Below, piece by piece: positions 48,620-62,564 of a stretch of DNA of 64,000 nt; the first letter of the stretch is position 1, and the number at the start of each line of letters is the position of its first letter. Source of the stretch: Kitasatospora albolonga (GTDB lineage Bacteria > Actinomycetota > Actinomycetes > Streptomycetales > Streptomycetaceae); contig CP020563.1 of assembly GCA_002082585.1 (NCBI GenBank), positions 4,892,001 to 4,956,000 on the forward strand, in the 5' to 3' direction. Both the position numbers and the translations under genes were made by a program. The notes below the pieces were generated by a model. The model worked only from the letters and a program-made list of their open reading frames with translations, made no database searches and was not told the origin of the DNA.

Positions 48620-49054
48620 ATGCCTCCCAAGAAGAAGAAGGTCACGGGGCTTATCAAGCTCCAGATCAACGCCGGTGCGGCGAACCCGGCCCCGCCGGTC
48701 GGCCCCGCGCTCGGTCAGCACGGCGTCAACATCATGGAGTTCTGCAAGGCCTACAACGCCGCGACCGAGTCGCAGCGTGGCATGGTCGTGCCGGTGGAGA
48801 TCACGGTCTACGAGGACCGTTCCTTCACCTTCGTCACGAAGACTCCGCCGGCCGCCAAGCTGATCCTCAAGGCCGCGGGTGTGGACAAGGGCTCCGGCGA
48901 GCCGCACAAGACCAAGGTCGCCAAGCTGACGGCCGCCCAGGTCCGCGAGATCGCCACGACGAAGCTCCCCGACCTGAACGCCAATGACCTCGACGCCGCG
49001 TCGAAGATCATTGCCGGTACCGCCCGTTCCATGGGCATCACGGTCGAAGGCTGA
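48620..49054 (+). CDS. rplK: 50S ribosomal protein L11
   Basis: 144 residues; [46 protein letters not shown] is the N-terminal domain; the C-terminal RNA-binding domain follows. Binds the GTPase centre of 23S rRNA; target of thiopeptides and part of RelA activation. Full length. GGAGAG precedes the ATG. Confidence 0.98.
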
Positions 49055-49135
49055 TTCAGCCCCGTAGCCCCCCAGTGGTAGGACCAAGCGCTGGTCCGCA
49101 CCACGACTCCACACTCTGAAACCACAGGAGTAGAA

Positions 49136-49858
49136 GTGAAGCGCAGCAAGAACCTCCGCGCTGCGGACGCCAAGATCGACCGGGAGCGCCTGTACGCCCC
49201 CCTCGAGGCCGTCCGTCTCGCCAAGGAGACCGCCTCCACGAAGTTCGACGGCACCGTCGAGGTCGCCTTCCGCCTGGGTGTCGACCCGCGCAAGGCCGAC
49301 CAGATGGTCCGCGGCACCGTGAACCTCCCGCACGGCACCGGCAAGACCGCCCGGGTCCTGGTCTTCGCGACCGGTGACCGTGCTGCGGCCGCGGAAGCCG
49401 CCGGAGCCGACATCGTCGGCGCCGACGAGCTCATCGACGAGGTGGCCAAGGGACGTCTGGACTTCGACGCCGTCGTCGCCACCCCGGACCTCATGGGCAA
49501 GGTCGGCCGCCTGGGCCGCGTGCTCGGTCCGCGTGGTCTGATGCCGAACCCGAAGACCGGCACCGTCACCCCCGATGTCGCCAAGGCTGTCAACGACATC
49601 AAGGGCGGAAAGATCGAGTTCCGCGTCGACAAGCACTCCAACCTGCACTTCATCATCGGCAAGGTCTCGTTCGACGAGACCAAGCTGGTGGAGAACTACG
49701 CAGCGGCGCTGGACGAGGTCCTCCGTCTGAAGCCGTCCGCCGCCAAGGGCCGCTACATCAAGAAGGCCGCGCTGGCCACCACGATGGGCCCCGGCATCCC
49801 GCTGGACGCCAACCGCACCCGCAACCTCCTCGTCGAGGAGGACCCGGCCGCCGTCTGA
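49136..49858 (+). CDS. rplA: 50S ribosomal protein L1
   Basis: 240 residues from a GTG, 81 bases after rpl[36 protein letters not shown] and [22 protein letters not shown] are L1 signatures. Forms the L1 stalk and can repress its own mRNA. Confidence 0.98.
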   Translation: MKRSKNLRAADAKIDRERLYAPLEAVRLAKETASTKFDGTVEVAFRLGVDPRKADQMVRGTVNLPHGTGKTARVLVFATGDRAAAAEAAGADIVGADELIDEVAKGRLDFDAVVATPDLMGKVGRLGRVLGPRGLMPNPKTGTVTPDVAKAVNDIKGGKIEFRVDKHSNLHFIIGKVSFDETKLVENYAAALDEVLRLKPSAAKGRYIKKAALATTMGPGIPLDANRTRNLLVEEDPAAV

Positions 49859-49904
49859 GCCACCGCGCTCACCTGGTAGCCGCGTCGCACGCGTGCACTG
49901 TGTG

Positions 49905-49941
49905 GACGGGCCCCGCAACCTTTCGAGGTGCGGGGCCCGTC
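49905..49941 (+). terminator. Terminator after rplA
   Basis: Perfect 13-bp stem (49905-49917 with 49929-49941) followed by CCTCG; ends the rplKA transcript. Confidence 0.8.
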
Positions 49942-50070
49942 CTCGTATCCGAAGGAAGAACACGCGGGACGTGTCCGTGAGGGCATACCCGTGAGAACGA
50001 GTGACTGTCAGTGCCCTGTGCCAGTGTGGGGCGGGTACGGCAGGACAACAACGAGGGGTGGACCGGTCCG

Positions 50071-50970
50071 ATGAGGACGAGCACGATACGGCGCGTGGGT
50101 ACGGGGGCCGCGGTGGTGGCCCTGATGTCGGTGGCGGCCTGCAGCGGCGGCGGGGACGGCAACAGCGGCTCCGGTACGGAGAGCAAGCCGAAAGCCGCAG
50201 GTGCGGCCGGGGTGAACCACCTCGCGGCGCTCCAGCAGATCCAGAAGAAGTCCGGCACCGCGCAGTCGGCCCGCGTCGAGGGCACCACGAAGATGGGCGA
50301 CGCCGTCTCGATGAAGCAGACGGGGGCCATCAGCTGGGCGGACGGCCTCACGGGCTCGCTCACCATCACGTACACCGGCGGCACGATGGCCGAGCAGCAG
50401 GGCGGCCCCAAGTCGGTCGAGGCGCGCTATTTCAAGGACGCGTACTACGCCGACATGGGCAAGGAGTTCGCTGCGCAGTCGGGCGGCAAGCGCTGGGTCC
50501 GGTACGCCTTCGAGGATCTCGCCGAGCTCGGCGGGCCCGCGGGCGACGCCATGAAGGAGCAGCTGCAGAAGCAGGACCCCCAGGAGGGCGTGAAGGCTCT
50601 GCTGGCCGCCGGGGACGTCAAGAAGGTCGGCCAGGAGGACGTCCGGGGCGTGTCCGCGACGCGCTACTCCGGCACGGTCGACGTGGCGGAGCTCACCGCG
50701 CGGAACAGCGCCCTGGACGCCGAGCAGCTGGAGGCCCTCAAGGAGCAGCTCTCCGCCGCCGGAGTCACCACGCAGACCGTCGACATCTGGGTCGACAAGG
50801 ACGACCTGCTGGTGAAGAAGACCGAGCGCGGCGAGAGCGCGCTCGGCGCGTTCAACACGACGGCCTTCTACAGCGACTACGGCACGGCCGTCTCCGTGGA
50901 GAAGCCTCCGGCCTCCGACACCGCAGACTTCACGGAGCTGCTGAAGCAGGAGGGCGCGGGGCTCTCCTGA
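50071..50970 (+). CDS. Lipoprotein, LppX/LprAFG-like
   Basis: 299 residues from the ATG at 50071. Signal peptide with lipobox VAAC (Cys near residue 25), then a Gly/Ser-rich linker. The mature part has the pattern of actinobacterial lipoproteins of the LppX/LprG fold (two similar halves, with VRGVSATRYSGTVDV), which carry lipids or act as sensors in the envelope. Function not established. Conserved between rplA and rplJ in Streptomyces as I recall. Confidence 0.85.
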   Translation: MRTSTIRRVGTGAAVVALMSVAACSGGGDGNSGSGTESKPKAAGAAGVNHLAALQQIQKKSGTAQSARVEGTTKMGDAVSMKQTGAISWADGLTGSLTITYTGGTMAEQQGGPKSVEARYFKDAYYADMGKEFAAQSGGKRWVRYAFEDLAELGGPAGDAMKEQLQKQDPQEGVKALLAAGDVKKVGQEDVRGVSATRYSGTVDVAELTARNSALDAEQLEALKEQLSAAGVTTQTVDIWVDKDDLLVKKTERGESALGAFNTTAFYSDYGTAVSVEKPPASDTADFTELLKQEGAGLS

Positions 50971-51012
50971 CCTGCGGCCAAACCTCCCGCACCGGGGTGA
51001 TCGGCGCCGGAT

Positions 51013-51042
51013 TTGCCCGGCGCGCCCCCGGTCGCGTACGCT
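51013..51042 (+). promoter_or_regulatory. rplJL promoter
   Basis: TTGCCC (51013-51018), 18-base spacer, TACGCT (51037-51042), ahead of the L10 leader. Confidence 0.6.
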
Positions 51043-51049
51043 CCACAGG

Positions 51050-51205
51050 AAGCCAAAGACCGCTGGTCGTCGCTGTGCTCCCGCGAGGGGGACGGTGACC
51101 GAAGGTTCCGCTAGACCGGACGACCTGCGCAGGTGACTGTGGAATTGCTCCCGGACTCTGTCCGGTCGAGCCGCGCCCTGGCACTTGTGCTGGGGCGTTT
51201 CGTCT
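51050..51205 (+). promoter_or_regulatory. Ribosomal protein L10 leader
   Basis: The untranslated leader before rplJ contains pairing segments (ACCGGAC at 51115-51121 with GTCCGG at 51160-51165; GCGCAGGTGACTGTGGAATTG at 51126 onward), the typical kink-turn-containing L10 leader bound by the L10/L12 complex to repress its own translation. Exact borders are approximate. Confidence 0.7.
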
Positions 51206-51256
51206 TTCCCGGCCCCTTCTGAGCGGTCCTCATCACCCGGAAGGAGGCCGACGCTC

Positions 51257-51814
51257 ATGGCAAGGCCCGACAAGGCTGCCGCGGTAGCCGAGCTGACGGA
51301 CCAGTTCCGCAGCTCGAACGCCGCCGTGCTGACCGAGTACCGGGGTCTCACCGTGGCACAGCTCAAGGAGCTGCGCCGTTCGCTCGGTGAGAACGCCCAG
51401 TACGCCGTGGTGAAGAACACGCTGACCAAGATTGCGGCCAACGAGGCCGGGATCGACGCGCTGGACGACCTGTTCTCGGGTCCGACGGCGGTTGCCTTCG
51501 TCACCGGTGACCCGGTGGAGTCGGCGAAGGGTCTTCGTGACTTCGCCAAGGACAACCCCAACCTCATCATCAAGGGCGGTGTCCTTGACGGTAAGGCGCT
51601 GTCCGCCGATGAGATCAAGAAGCTCGCGGACCTCGAGTCCCGCGAGGTTCTGCTCTCCAAGCTGGCCGGTGCTTTCAAGGGCAAGCAGACGCAGGCGGCG
51701 CAGGTCTTCCAGGCCCTGCCCTCCAAGTTCGTCCGCACCGCGGAAGCTCTTCGCGCCAAGAAGGAAGAGCAGGGCGGTGCCGGTACTCCGGCTCCCGCCG
51801 AGGCCGCCGAGTAA
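51257..51814 (+). CDS. rplJ: 50S ribosomal protein L10
   Basis: 185 residues from the ATG at 51257 with GGAGG upstream. [34 protein letters not shown] and [12 protein letters not shown] are L10 signatures; the C-terminal helix binds L7/L12 dimers. The frame upstream to 51185 is leader. Confidence 0.98.
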   Translation: MARPDKAAAVAELTDQFRSSNAAVLTEYRGLTVAQLKELRRSLGENAQYAVVKNTLTKIAANEAGIDALDDLFSGPTAVAFVTGDPVESAKGLRDFAKDNPNLIIKGGVLDGKALSADEIKKLADLESREVLLSKLAGAFKGKQTQAAQVFQALPSKFVRTAEALRAKKEEQGGAGTPAPAEAAE

Positions 51815-51898
51815 TCACGCTCAGCGGTCCAGCGGGCTCCACGTACGCCCGCCGACATACACCCCCGGCACCTGCCGAATAGTGGAAGGACGCCTGTC

Positions 51899-52282
51899 AT
51901 GGCGAAGCTGTCCCAGGAAGACCTGCTCGCGCAGTTCGAGGAGATGACCCTCATCGAGCTCTCCGAGTTCGTGAAGGCGTTCGAGGAGAAGTTCGACGTC
52001 ACCGCCGCCGCGGCCGTCGCCGTCGCCGGTCCGGCCGGCCCGGGCGCCGTTGCCGAGGCCGTCGAGGAGAAGGACGAGTTCGACGTCATCCTCACCGGCG
52101 CCGGCGAGAAGAAGATCCAGGTCATCAAGGTCGTGCGTGAGCTGACCTCGCTGGGTCTGAAGGAGGCCAAGGACCTCGTCGACGGCACCCCGAAGCCGGT
52201 CCTCGAGAAGGTCGCCAAGGAGGCCGCCGAGAAGGCTGCCGAGTCCCTCAAGGCCGCCGGCGCTTCCGTCGAGGTCAAGTAA
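51899..52282 (+). CDS. rplL: 50S ribosomal protein L7/L12
   Basis: 127 residues; N-terminal dimer domain, Ala-rich hinge, and C-terminal [37 protein letters not shown] that recruits GTPase factors. Follows rplJ by 84 bases. Confidence 0.98.
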   Translation: MAKLSQEDLLAQFEEMTLIELSEFVKAFEEKFDVTAAAAVAVAGPAGPGAVAEAVEEKDEFDVILTGAGEKKIQVIKVVRELTSLGLKEAKDLVDGTPKPVLEKVAKEAAEKAAESLKAAGASVEVK

Positions 52283-52329
52283 CACCCCGGGAGTCCGCAG
52301 CGACTCCCCGGGCGCGTCCCGCGTCCGTA

Positions 52330-52367
52330 CCGAAGGGCGATCATCCATCCGGGTGGTCGCCCTTCGG
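52330..52367 (+). terminator. Terminator or attenuator after rplL
   Basis: Perfect 11-bp stem (52330-52340 with 52357-52367), 47 bases past rplL. In other bacteria this site is a partial terminator with read-through into rpoB. Confidence 0.7.
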
Positions 52368-52903
52368 CGTACCCGTGGCGGCTGCCTTGCTCTTCTCCCG
52401 GTGACGAGTAGGGTGATCTTCGCCGTGCGTCTCCGCGAGGCGTCCAGGGGCCTGCTGAAGGCTTCCCCGGGGCGGCCGGAGCCCGCTCCCAAGGGCCCGT
52501 CCGGACCGGTGGGCCTTGACGAACGGCACGAGGCGCGCAATTCTCAGGACGCGTCCTCACTTCGATCCGTATCCGAGGCATGGATCGAGAGTGAAGAGGG
52601 CAGTAAAGAAGAGCGCACCCCGCGCGAGGGCCTGACCACATAGGTAGTTGAGAACAGCTGTTGAGAGCAACGTGGGTCTCTGAGAACCCCGACTGGACAT
52701 CAGTGTGCCGCTTGGCTACACTGACCCTTTGCGCTGCCTGTTAGCTGCCTCCTGCCCGTCACCAGGGGCATGCCCGCACTTGAGCATCGATGACCGACCC
52801 TCGCTGAGCTGGCCTTTTCGGCCGGTTCGGGACGGTGTGTCTGGGTGTCCAATGCGGGACCGGTACGCGCGTAGTGAGTCCGAGCCCTCGGAAGGACCCC
52901 CTC
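52368..52903 (+). other. rpoB upstream region
   Basis: No gene in this 536-base stretch. It contains the rpoB promoter and a long leader (about 175 bases) with a CTTTGCGCTGCCTGTTAGCTG-like segment right after the promoter that I remember as conserved before actinobacterial rpoB. The frame open from 52835 is the leader in frame with rpoB. Confidence 0.6.
52694..52722 (+). promoter_or_regulatory. rpoBC promoter
   Basis: TGGACA (52694-52699), 17-base spacer, TACACT (52717-52722): a close match to the housekeeping sigma consensus. Confidence 0.75.
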
Positions 52904-55900
52904 TTGGCCGCCTCGCGCAACGCCTCGACCGCGAATACGAACAACGGTGCCAGCACCGCCCCGCTGCGCATCTCCTTTGCAAAGATCAAGGAGCCCCTCG
53001 AGGTTCCGAACCTCCTCGCGCTGCAGACCGAGAGCTTTGACTGGCTCCTCGGCAATGCCGCCTGGAAGGCTCGCGTCGAGGCTGCTCTGGACAGTGGACA
53101 AGACGTCCCCACCAAGTCCGGCCTGGAGGAGATCTTCGAGGAGATCTCACCGATCGAGGACTTCTCCGGGTCGATGTCGCTCACGTTCCGCGACCACCGC
53201 TTCGAGCCCCCGAAGAACTCGATCGAGGAGTGCAAGGAGCGCGACTTCACGTTCGCCGCGCCGCTCTTCGTCACGGCCGAGTTCACCAACAACGAGACCG
53301 GCGAGATCAAGTCCCAGACGGTCTTCATGGGCGACTTCCCGCTCATGACCAACAAGGGCACCTTCGTCATCAACGGCACCGAGCGTGTCGTGGTGTCGCA
53401 GCTGGTCCGCTCGCCGGGTGTCTACTTCGACTCCTCCATCGACAAGACGTCCGACAAGGACATCTTCTCCGCCAAGATCATCCCCTCCCGGGGTGCCTGG
53501 CTGGAGATGGAGATCGACAAGCGCGACATGGTCGGTGTCCGCATCGACCGCAAGCGCAAGCAGTCCGTCACCGTCCTTCTCAAGGCGCTCGGCTGGAGCA
53601 CCGAGCAGATCCTCGAGGAGTTCGGCGAGTACGAGTCCATGCGCGCCACCCTGGAGAAGGACCACACCCAGGGCCAGGACGACGCGCTGCTCGACATCTA
53701 CCGCAAGCTGCGCCCGGGCGAGCCGCCCACCCGCGAGGCCGCTCAGACGCTGCTCGAGAACCTCTACTTCAACCCGAAGCGCTACGACCTCGCGAAGGTC
53801 GGCCGCTACAAGGTGAACAAGAAGCTCGGCGCCGATGAGCCGCTGGACGCCGGGGTGCTCACCACCGACGACGTCATCGCGACCATCAAGTACCTGGTCA
53901 AGCTGCACGCCGGTGAGACCGAGACGATCGGTGAGTCGGGCCGGGAGATCGTCGTCGAGACCGACGACATCGACCACTTCGGCAACCGCCGTCTGCGCAA
54001 CGTCGGCGAGCTCATCCAGAACCAGGTCCGTACGGGCCTGGCGCGGATGGAGCGCGTCGTGCGCGAGCGCATGACGACCCAGGACGTCGAGGCGATCACG
54101 CCGCAGACCCTGATCAACATCCGGCCGGTCGTCGCCTCCATCAAGGAGTTCTTCGGCACCAGCCAGCTGTCGCAGTTCATGGACCAGAACAACCCGCTGT
54201 CGGGTCTCACCCACAAGCGCCGTCTCTCGGCGCTCGGCCCGGGTGGTCTCTCGCGTGAGCGGGCCGGCTTCGAGGTCCGTGACGTGCACCCGTCGCACTA
54301 CGGGCGCATGTGTCCGATCGAGACCCCCGAAGGCCCGAACATCGGTCTGATCGGTTCGCTCGCCTCGTACGGCCGCGTCAACGCGTTCGGCTTCATCGAG
54401 ACGCCGTACCGCAAGGTCGTCGACGGCCAGGTCACCGACGACGTCGACTACATCACCGCCGACGAGGAGGACCGCTTCGTCATCGCCCAGGCGAACGCGA
54501 CCCTCTCCGAGGAGCTGCGCTTCACCGAGCCGCGTGTCCTGGTCCGCCGCCGCGGGGGAGAGGTCGACTACGTCCCCGCCTCCGAGGTGGACTACATGGA
54601 CGTCTCGCCGCGCCAGATGGTGTCCGTCGCCACCGCGATGATCCCCTTCCTGGAGCACGACGACGCCAACCGTGCCCTCATGGGCGCGAACATGATGCGG
54701 CAGGCGGTGCCGCTGATCAAGTCGGAGGCCCCGCTCGTCGGCACCGGCATGGAGTACCGCTGCGCCACCGACGCCGGTGACGTCCTCAAGGCCGAGAAGG
54801 ACGGTGTGGTCCAGGAGGTCTCCGCGGACTACATCACCGTCACGAACGACGACGGCACGTACACCACGTACCGCATCGCCAAGTTCATGCGCTCCAACCA
54901 GGGCACCTCGGTCAACCAGAAGGTCGTCGTCTCCGAGGGCGACCGGATCATCGCCGACCAGGTGCTGGCCGACGGCCCGGCCACCGAGAACGGTGAGATG
55001 GCCCTCGGCAAGAACCTCCTCGTGGCGTTCATGCCGTGGGAGGGTCACAACTACGAGGACGCGATCATCCTGTCGCAGCGCCTCGTGCAGGACGACGTCC
55101 TCTCCTCGATCCACATCGAGGAGCACGAGGTCGACGCCCGTGACACCAAGCTCGGCCCCGAGGAGATCACCCGGGACATCCCGAACGTCTCCGAGGAGGT
55201 CCTCGCCGACCTCGACGAGCGCGGCATCATCCGGATCGGTGCCGAGGTCGTCGCCGGTGACATCCTCGTCGGCAAGGTCACGCCCAAGGGTGAGACCGAG
55301 CTGACGCCCGAGGAGCGCCTGCTCCGCGCGATCTTCGGTGAGAAGGCGCGCGAGGTGCGCGACACCTCGCTGAAGGTGCCGCACGGTGAGATCGGCAAGG
55401 TCATCGGCGTCCGCGTCTTCGACCGCGAAGAGGGCGACGAGCTGCCGCCGGGCGTGAACCAGCTGGTCCGCGTCTACGTTGCGCAGAAGCGCAAGATCAC
55501 CGACGGTGACAAGCTCGCCGGCCGTCACGGCAACAAGGGCGTCATCTCCAAGATCCTGCCGATCGAGGACATGCCGTTCCTGGAGGACGGCACCCCGGTC
55601 GACATCATCCTCAACCCGCTGGGTGTCCCGTCCCGAATGAACCCGGGACAGGTCCTGGAGATCCACCTCGGCTGGCTCGCCAGCCGCGGCTGGGACGTCT
55701 CCGGCCTCGGTGACGAGTGGGCCAAGCGCCTGCAGTCCATCGGCGCCGACCAGGTCGCCCCCGGCACCAACGTCGCCACGCCCGTCTTCGACGGTGCGCG
55801 CGAGGACGAGATCTCCGGTCTCTTCGAGGCCACGATCCCCAACCGCGACGGCGACCGCCTGGTCCAGCCCTCCGGCAAGGCCAAGCTGTTCGACGGCCGC

Positions 55901-56389
55901 TCCGGCGAGCCATTCCCGGACCCGGTCTCGGTCGGGTTCATGTACATCCTCAAGCTCCACCACCTGGTCGACGACAAGCTGCACGCGCGTTCGACCGGTC
56001 CGTACTCCATGATCACCCAGCAGCCGCTGGGTGGTAAGGCCCAGTTCGGTGGACAGCGCTTCGGTGAGATGGAGGTGTGGGCACTGGAGGCGTACGGCGC
56101 CGCCTACGCCCTCCAGGAGCTGCTGACGATCAAGTCCGACGACGTCACCGGCCGCGTGAAGGTCTACGAGGCCATCGTCAAGGGCGAGAACATCCCCGAG
56201 CCCGGCATCCCCGAGTCCTTCAAGGTGCTCATCAAGGAAATGCAGTCGCTCTGCCTCAACGTGGAGGTGCTCTCCTCGGACGGCATGTCCATCGAGATGC
56301 GCGACACGGACGAGGACGTCTTCCGCGCGGCGGAGGAGCTCGGTATCGACCTGTCCCGGCGCGAGCCGAGCAGCGTCGAAGAGGTCTGA
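52904..56389 (+). CDS. rpoB: RNA polymerase beta subunit
   Basis: 1161 residues from a TTG at 52904, eight bases after GGAAGG; this gives the known Streptomyces length and opening ([16 protein letters not shown]). The rifampicin region [29 protein letters not shown] carries wild-type Asp, His and Ser, so no classical resistance allele. The C-terminus has [25 protein letters not shown]. Co-transcribed with rpoC. Confidence 0.99.
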   Translation: MAASRNASTANTNNGASTAPLRISFAKIKEPLEVPNLLALQTESFDWLLGNAAWKARVEAALDSGQDVPTKSGLEEIFEEISPIEDFSGSMSLTFRDHRFEPPKNSIEECKERDFTFAAPLFVTAEFTNNETGEIKSQTVFMGDFPLMTNKGTFVINGTERVVVSQLVRSPGVYFDSSIDKTSDKDIFSAKIIPSRGAWLEMEIDKRDMVGVRIDRKRKQSVTVLLKALGWSTEQILEEFGEYESMRATLEKDHTQGQDDALLDIYRKLRPGEPPTREAAQTLLENLYFNPKRYDLAKVGRYKVNKKLGADEPLDAGVLTTDDVIATIKYLVKLHAGETETIGESGREIVVETDDIDHFGNRRLRNVGELIQNQVRTGLARMERVVRERMTTQDVEAITPQTLINIRPVVASIKEFFGTSQLSQFMDQNNPLSGLTHKRRLSALGPGGLSRERAGFEVRDVHPSHYGRMCPIETPEGPNIGLIGSLASYGRVNAFGFIETPYRKVVDGQVTDDVDYITADEEDRFVIAQANATLSEELRFTEPRVLVRRRGGEVDYVPASEVDYMDVSPRQMVSVATAMIPFLEHDDANRALMGANMMRQAVPLIKSEAPLVGTGMEYRCATDAGDVLKAEKDGVVQEVSADYITVTNDDGTYTTYRIAKFMRSNQGTSVNQKVVVSEGDRIIADQVLADGPATENGEMALGKNLLVAFMPWEGHNYEDAIILSQRLVQDDVLSSIHIEEHEVDARDTKLGPEEITRDIPNVSEEVLADLDERGIIRIGAEVVAGDILVGKVTPKGETELTPEERLLRAIFGEKAREVRDTSLKVPHGEIGKVIGVRVFDREEGDELPPGVNQLVRVYVAQKRKITDGDKLAGRHGNKGVISKILPIEDMPFLEDGTPVDIILNPLGVPSRMNPGQVLEIHLGWLASRGWDVSGLGDEWAKRLQSIGADQVAPGTNVATPVFDGAREDEISGLFEATIPNRDGDRLVQPSGKAKLFDGRSGEPFPDPVSVGFMYILKLHHLVDDKLHARSTGPYSMITQQPLGGKAQFGGQRFGEMEVWALEAYGAAYALQELLTIKSDDVTGRVKVYEAIVKGENIPEPGIPESFKVLIKEMQSLCLNVEVLSSDGMSIEMRDTDEDVFRAAEELGIDLSRREPSSVEEV

Positions 56390-56518
56390 CGGGTTCGCCG
56401 GCCGGATCTCCGTGATCCGGCCGGCTCTCCCCGGACCCGTTCAGACCATTGCTGAAGTGCCCCGTTTTCTCGCCTGACGCGAGGGGGCTCGAACCCCCGA
56501 AAGAGGGATTGACGACAA

Positions 56519-60418
<3,900 letters not shown>

Positions 60419-60437
60419 GCGAGTCGCTTGAACGCCT

Positions 60438-60477
60438 GAGGGCGGTCACCCCTGTACGTCACGGGGTGGCCGCCCTC
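60438..60477 (+). terminator. Terminator after rpoC
   Basis: GAGGGCGG (60438-60445) pairs with CCGCCCTC (60470-60477), with an inner ACCCC/GGGGT stem; 20 bases after the rpoC stop. It separates the operon from the tail genes. Confidence 0.75.
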
Positions 60478-60650
60478 CGGCGTGTGCGGCCTTCCCGGAG
60501 CAGCCCGGTTCCGTACTGAGTTGCGAAGTCGCTCTCCATGGATCACAGTTGGGGCAGCGGCAGAGCTGCGCCCGGAACACCCGGGCGGCGGACCTGCCGC
60601 TCTGTGTTTTCCGCAGCACCGCACCGCAGGCCCCCGAAGGGAGTGTCCAT

Positions 60651-61052
60651 GTGAGTCCCCTTGCTTTCCCGGACGCGGAACGGCTGGTCGTCGACCACCT
60701 CAGGAACCGGCCGGAGCTGGCCGGGACGGTGATCGACAACAGGCCCCCGCCCGGCTTCGACGGCACCCAGAAGGCCGTCCTCGTCTCCCGCGTCGGCGGC
60801 GCGTGGGTGGACGACCTCCATCTCGACCAGCCGCTGATCGACCTCGAGGTCTACGGGCCGGACAAGACAGCGGCGCACACGGTCGCGCTCGCGGCCCGTG
60901 CCGCCGTCCTCACCCTGACCGGCACCACGTACGGCGGGGCGGCGGTCACCGATGTCACCGAGGCGGACGGGCCGCGCTGGCTGCCCGACCACAACCGGCC
61001 CGCCGGTCACCGGTACCTCTCCACCGTACGGATCTCCGTACGGCCCGCCTGA
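60651..61052 (+). CDS. Phage tail terminator-like protein
   Basis: 133 residues from a GTG with GAAGGGAG upstream. The layout (FPDAERLVVDHLRN, PPGFDGTQKAVLVSRVGGAWVDDLHLDQPLIDLEVYG, a helical A-rich middle, LSTVRISVRPA) is that of siphophage tail terminator/tail completion proteins, which cap the tail tube. Position before the tail tube gene supports this. First gene of the tail locus. Confidence 0.75.
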   Translation: MSPLAFPDAERLVVDHLRNRPELAGTVIDNRPPPGFDGTQKAVLVSRVGGAWVDDLHLDQPLIDLEVYGPDKTAAHTVALAARAAVLTLTGTTYGGAAVTDVTEADGPRWLPDHNRPAGHRYLSTVRISVRPA

Positions 61053-61168
61053 CCGCTTCACCCGAACGTTCTTCCTTGCAGGCCCCGCCACCGGCGGGGC
61101 CTTCGTCGTTTCCGCACATCGGCGCGGGCCGGATACCGCCCGCACCGCACTCTCACCGAGGAGCAGAC

Positions 61169-61759
61169 ATGGCAGGCAACAACGGCAGTCAGATCCGTGT
61201 GGCCGGCAGTGGCCGGATTCTGGTCGCGAAGGCCGGTGCGACCGGTCCGGCGGCACCGGCCCACACCGGCGACGCGTGGGCCGCCGGCTGGACCGAGCTG
61301 GGCTACACCACCACCGACGGCATCAAGTTCAACAAGAAGGACAAGATCGACCCGGTCGACACCTGGCAGTCGGTGAGCCCGGCGCGGTTCATCTACTCGG
61401 ACCGCGATCTGACGGTGAAGTTCCAGCTGCTCCAGCTGAACAAGGACACGCTGTCGTTCTTCATGGGCGGTGACGCCGTCACTCCGGTGACCGCGGCCGG
61501 TGTGACGGACACCTACCAGTACAAGCTGGCGGCCGAGCCGAAGCAGGACGAGCGCCAGCTCGGCATCGAGTTCAAGGACGGCGCCGATGTCACGTACCGC
61601 TTCATCATCCCGCGCGGTCAGGTCACCGAGACCGAGGAGATCGCCCTGACCCGTACGGGCTCGCTGAAGCTCGGGGTCACCTTCACTGCGCTGGCCGAGG
61701 AGAACAGCTCGACGCTGGCGACCTGGATCATGAAGGACAAGGCGTTCGGCGCCGCGTAG
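61169..61759 (+). CDS. Major tail (tail tube) protein
   Basis: 196 residues, GAGGAG upstream of the ATG. Beta-rich protein with GYTTTDGIKFNKKDKIDPVDTWQSVSPARFI and a C-terminal EEIALTRTGSLKLGVTFTAL, a pattern of actinophage major tail proteins that polymerise into the tail tube. Lies between a terminator-like gene and the assembly chaperones, as in siphophages. Confidence 0.82.
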   Translation: MAGNNGSQIRVAGSGRILVAKAGATGPAAPAHTGDAWAAGWTELGYTTTDGIKFNKKDKIDPVDTWQSVSPARFIYSDRDLTVKFQLLQLNKDTLSFFMGGDAVTPVTAAGVTDTYQYKLAAEPKQDERQLGIEFKDGADVTYRFIIPRGQVTETEEIALTRTGSLKLGVTFTALAEENSSTLATWIMKDKAFGAA

Positions 61760-61858
61760 CCGCTCTGTTCGCGGTGGCGGGGCCGGGTTCGCCCCGGTTC
61801 CGCCACCGCTGCCCGTACATCTCCCTCCCGCTTTCCACCTCTCGTAGAGGAGCCCCGC

Positions 61859-62149
61859 ATGTCCGGCTTCAACGTCAACGCCGCTCGCGCCCAGCGCCTC
61901 GAAGCGCTCGGCCGCGCCTGGACCTTCGAGCTCGACGACGATGTCTTCGAGCTGCCGACCGAACTGACCCGCGCGACCGCCCGCAAGCTGCGCGACCTCG
62001 ACGACAACGACATCGACGGTCTGCTGCGGCTGCTGCTCGGCGAGAAGCAGTACGCGCGGTTCGACCGCCACGAGATCACCATGCAGGACATCGCCGCCAT
62101 TCTGGAGGCGTACGGCAAGGAGACCGGGCTCGGCCTGGGGGAAGACTGA
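61859..62149 (+). CDS. Tail assembly chaperone (G protein)
   Basis: 96 residues, AGAGGAG upstream. Contains VFELPTELTRATARKLRDLDDNDIDGLLRLLLGEKQYARFDRHEITMQDIAAILEAYGKE, typical of the actinophage tail assembly chaperone that coats the tape-measure protein. Near its end the sequence GGGGGAA at 62137-62143 precedes the stop by four bases; a long frame continues in the -1 register. Confidence 0.8.
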   Translation: MSGFNVNAARAQRLEALGRAWTFELDDDVFELPTELTRATARKLRDLDDNDIDGLLRLLLGEKQYARFDRHEITMQDIAAILEAYGKETGLGLGED

Positions 62150-62562
62150 GCCTCGGCGCGTTCGTCGACGAACACGCCGAGGCCCTTGAGGCGGACCTGC
62201 TCCGCCATTACGGTCTCGATCTGCTCGACTGGCACCGCGGGCTGCTGTCCTCCCGGCGGCTCGCGGTGCTGCTCAGACATCTGCCGAAGGACAGCGCGGT
62301 GACGCGGGAACTGCACGGCGAGGCGGCGGAATGGTCGGTCTCCGACTATCTGCTGGCCACGGCGGTGGACCAGCTCGCCGAAGCGAACTGGATGTTCGCC
62401 ACGGTGAACCAGGACGAGGACACGGAGCCACTGGACTACCCCGTGCCGGTCCGCCGCCCCGGCGACGCGGATACGGGCGGTGAGGACGCCGACGCCACGG
62501 AGACCGGTGAGGCGGGGCGGGAGCTGCCCGATGGAGCCGCGCTCCACCGGTTCTTCGCCTGA
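61859..62562 (+). CDS. Frameshifted tail assembly chaperone (G-T)
   Basis: Predicted product of a -1 ribosomal frameshift: the reading frame of 61859 shifts back at GGGGGAA (62137-62143) and enters the -1 frame open to 62562, giving about 234 residues. The T part reads LSLGAFVDEHAEALEADLLRHYGLDLLDWHRGLLSSRRLAVLLRHLP, typical of the second chaperone domain, and has no start codon or ribosome binding site of its own. The shift mechanism is inferred from the phage rule; the register is seen. Confidence 0.75.
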
Positions 62563-62564
62563 GG

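Noticed and set aside
52835..52903. N-terminal extension of RpoB
   Set aside because: TTG at 52904 with GGAAGG gives the usual 1161-residue protein; the upstream residues belong to the leader.
54160..54330. Possible rifampicin-resistance rpoB allele
   Set aside because: The resistance region reads as wild type at the usual Asp, His and Ser positions.
53147..55984. A 945-residue open frame on the strand opposite rpoB
   Set aside because: It is the GC-driven antisense shadow of rpoB; it is Val/Leu/Asp/Arg-rich with no domain and no ribosome site.
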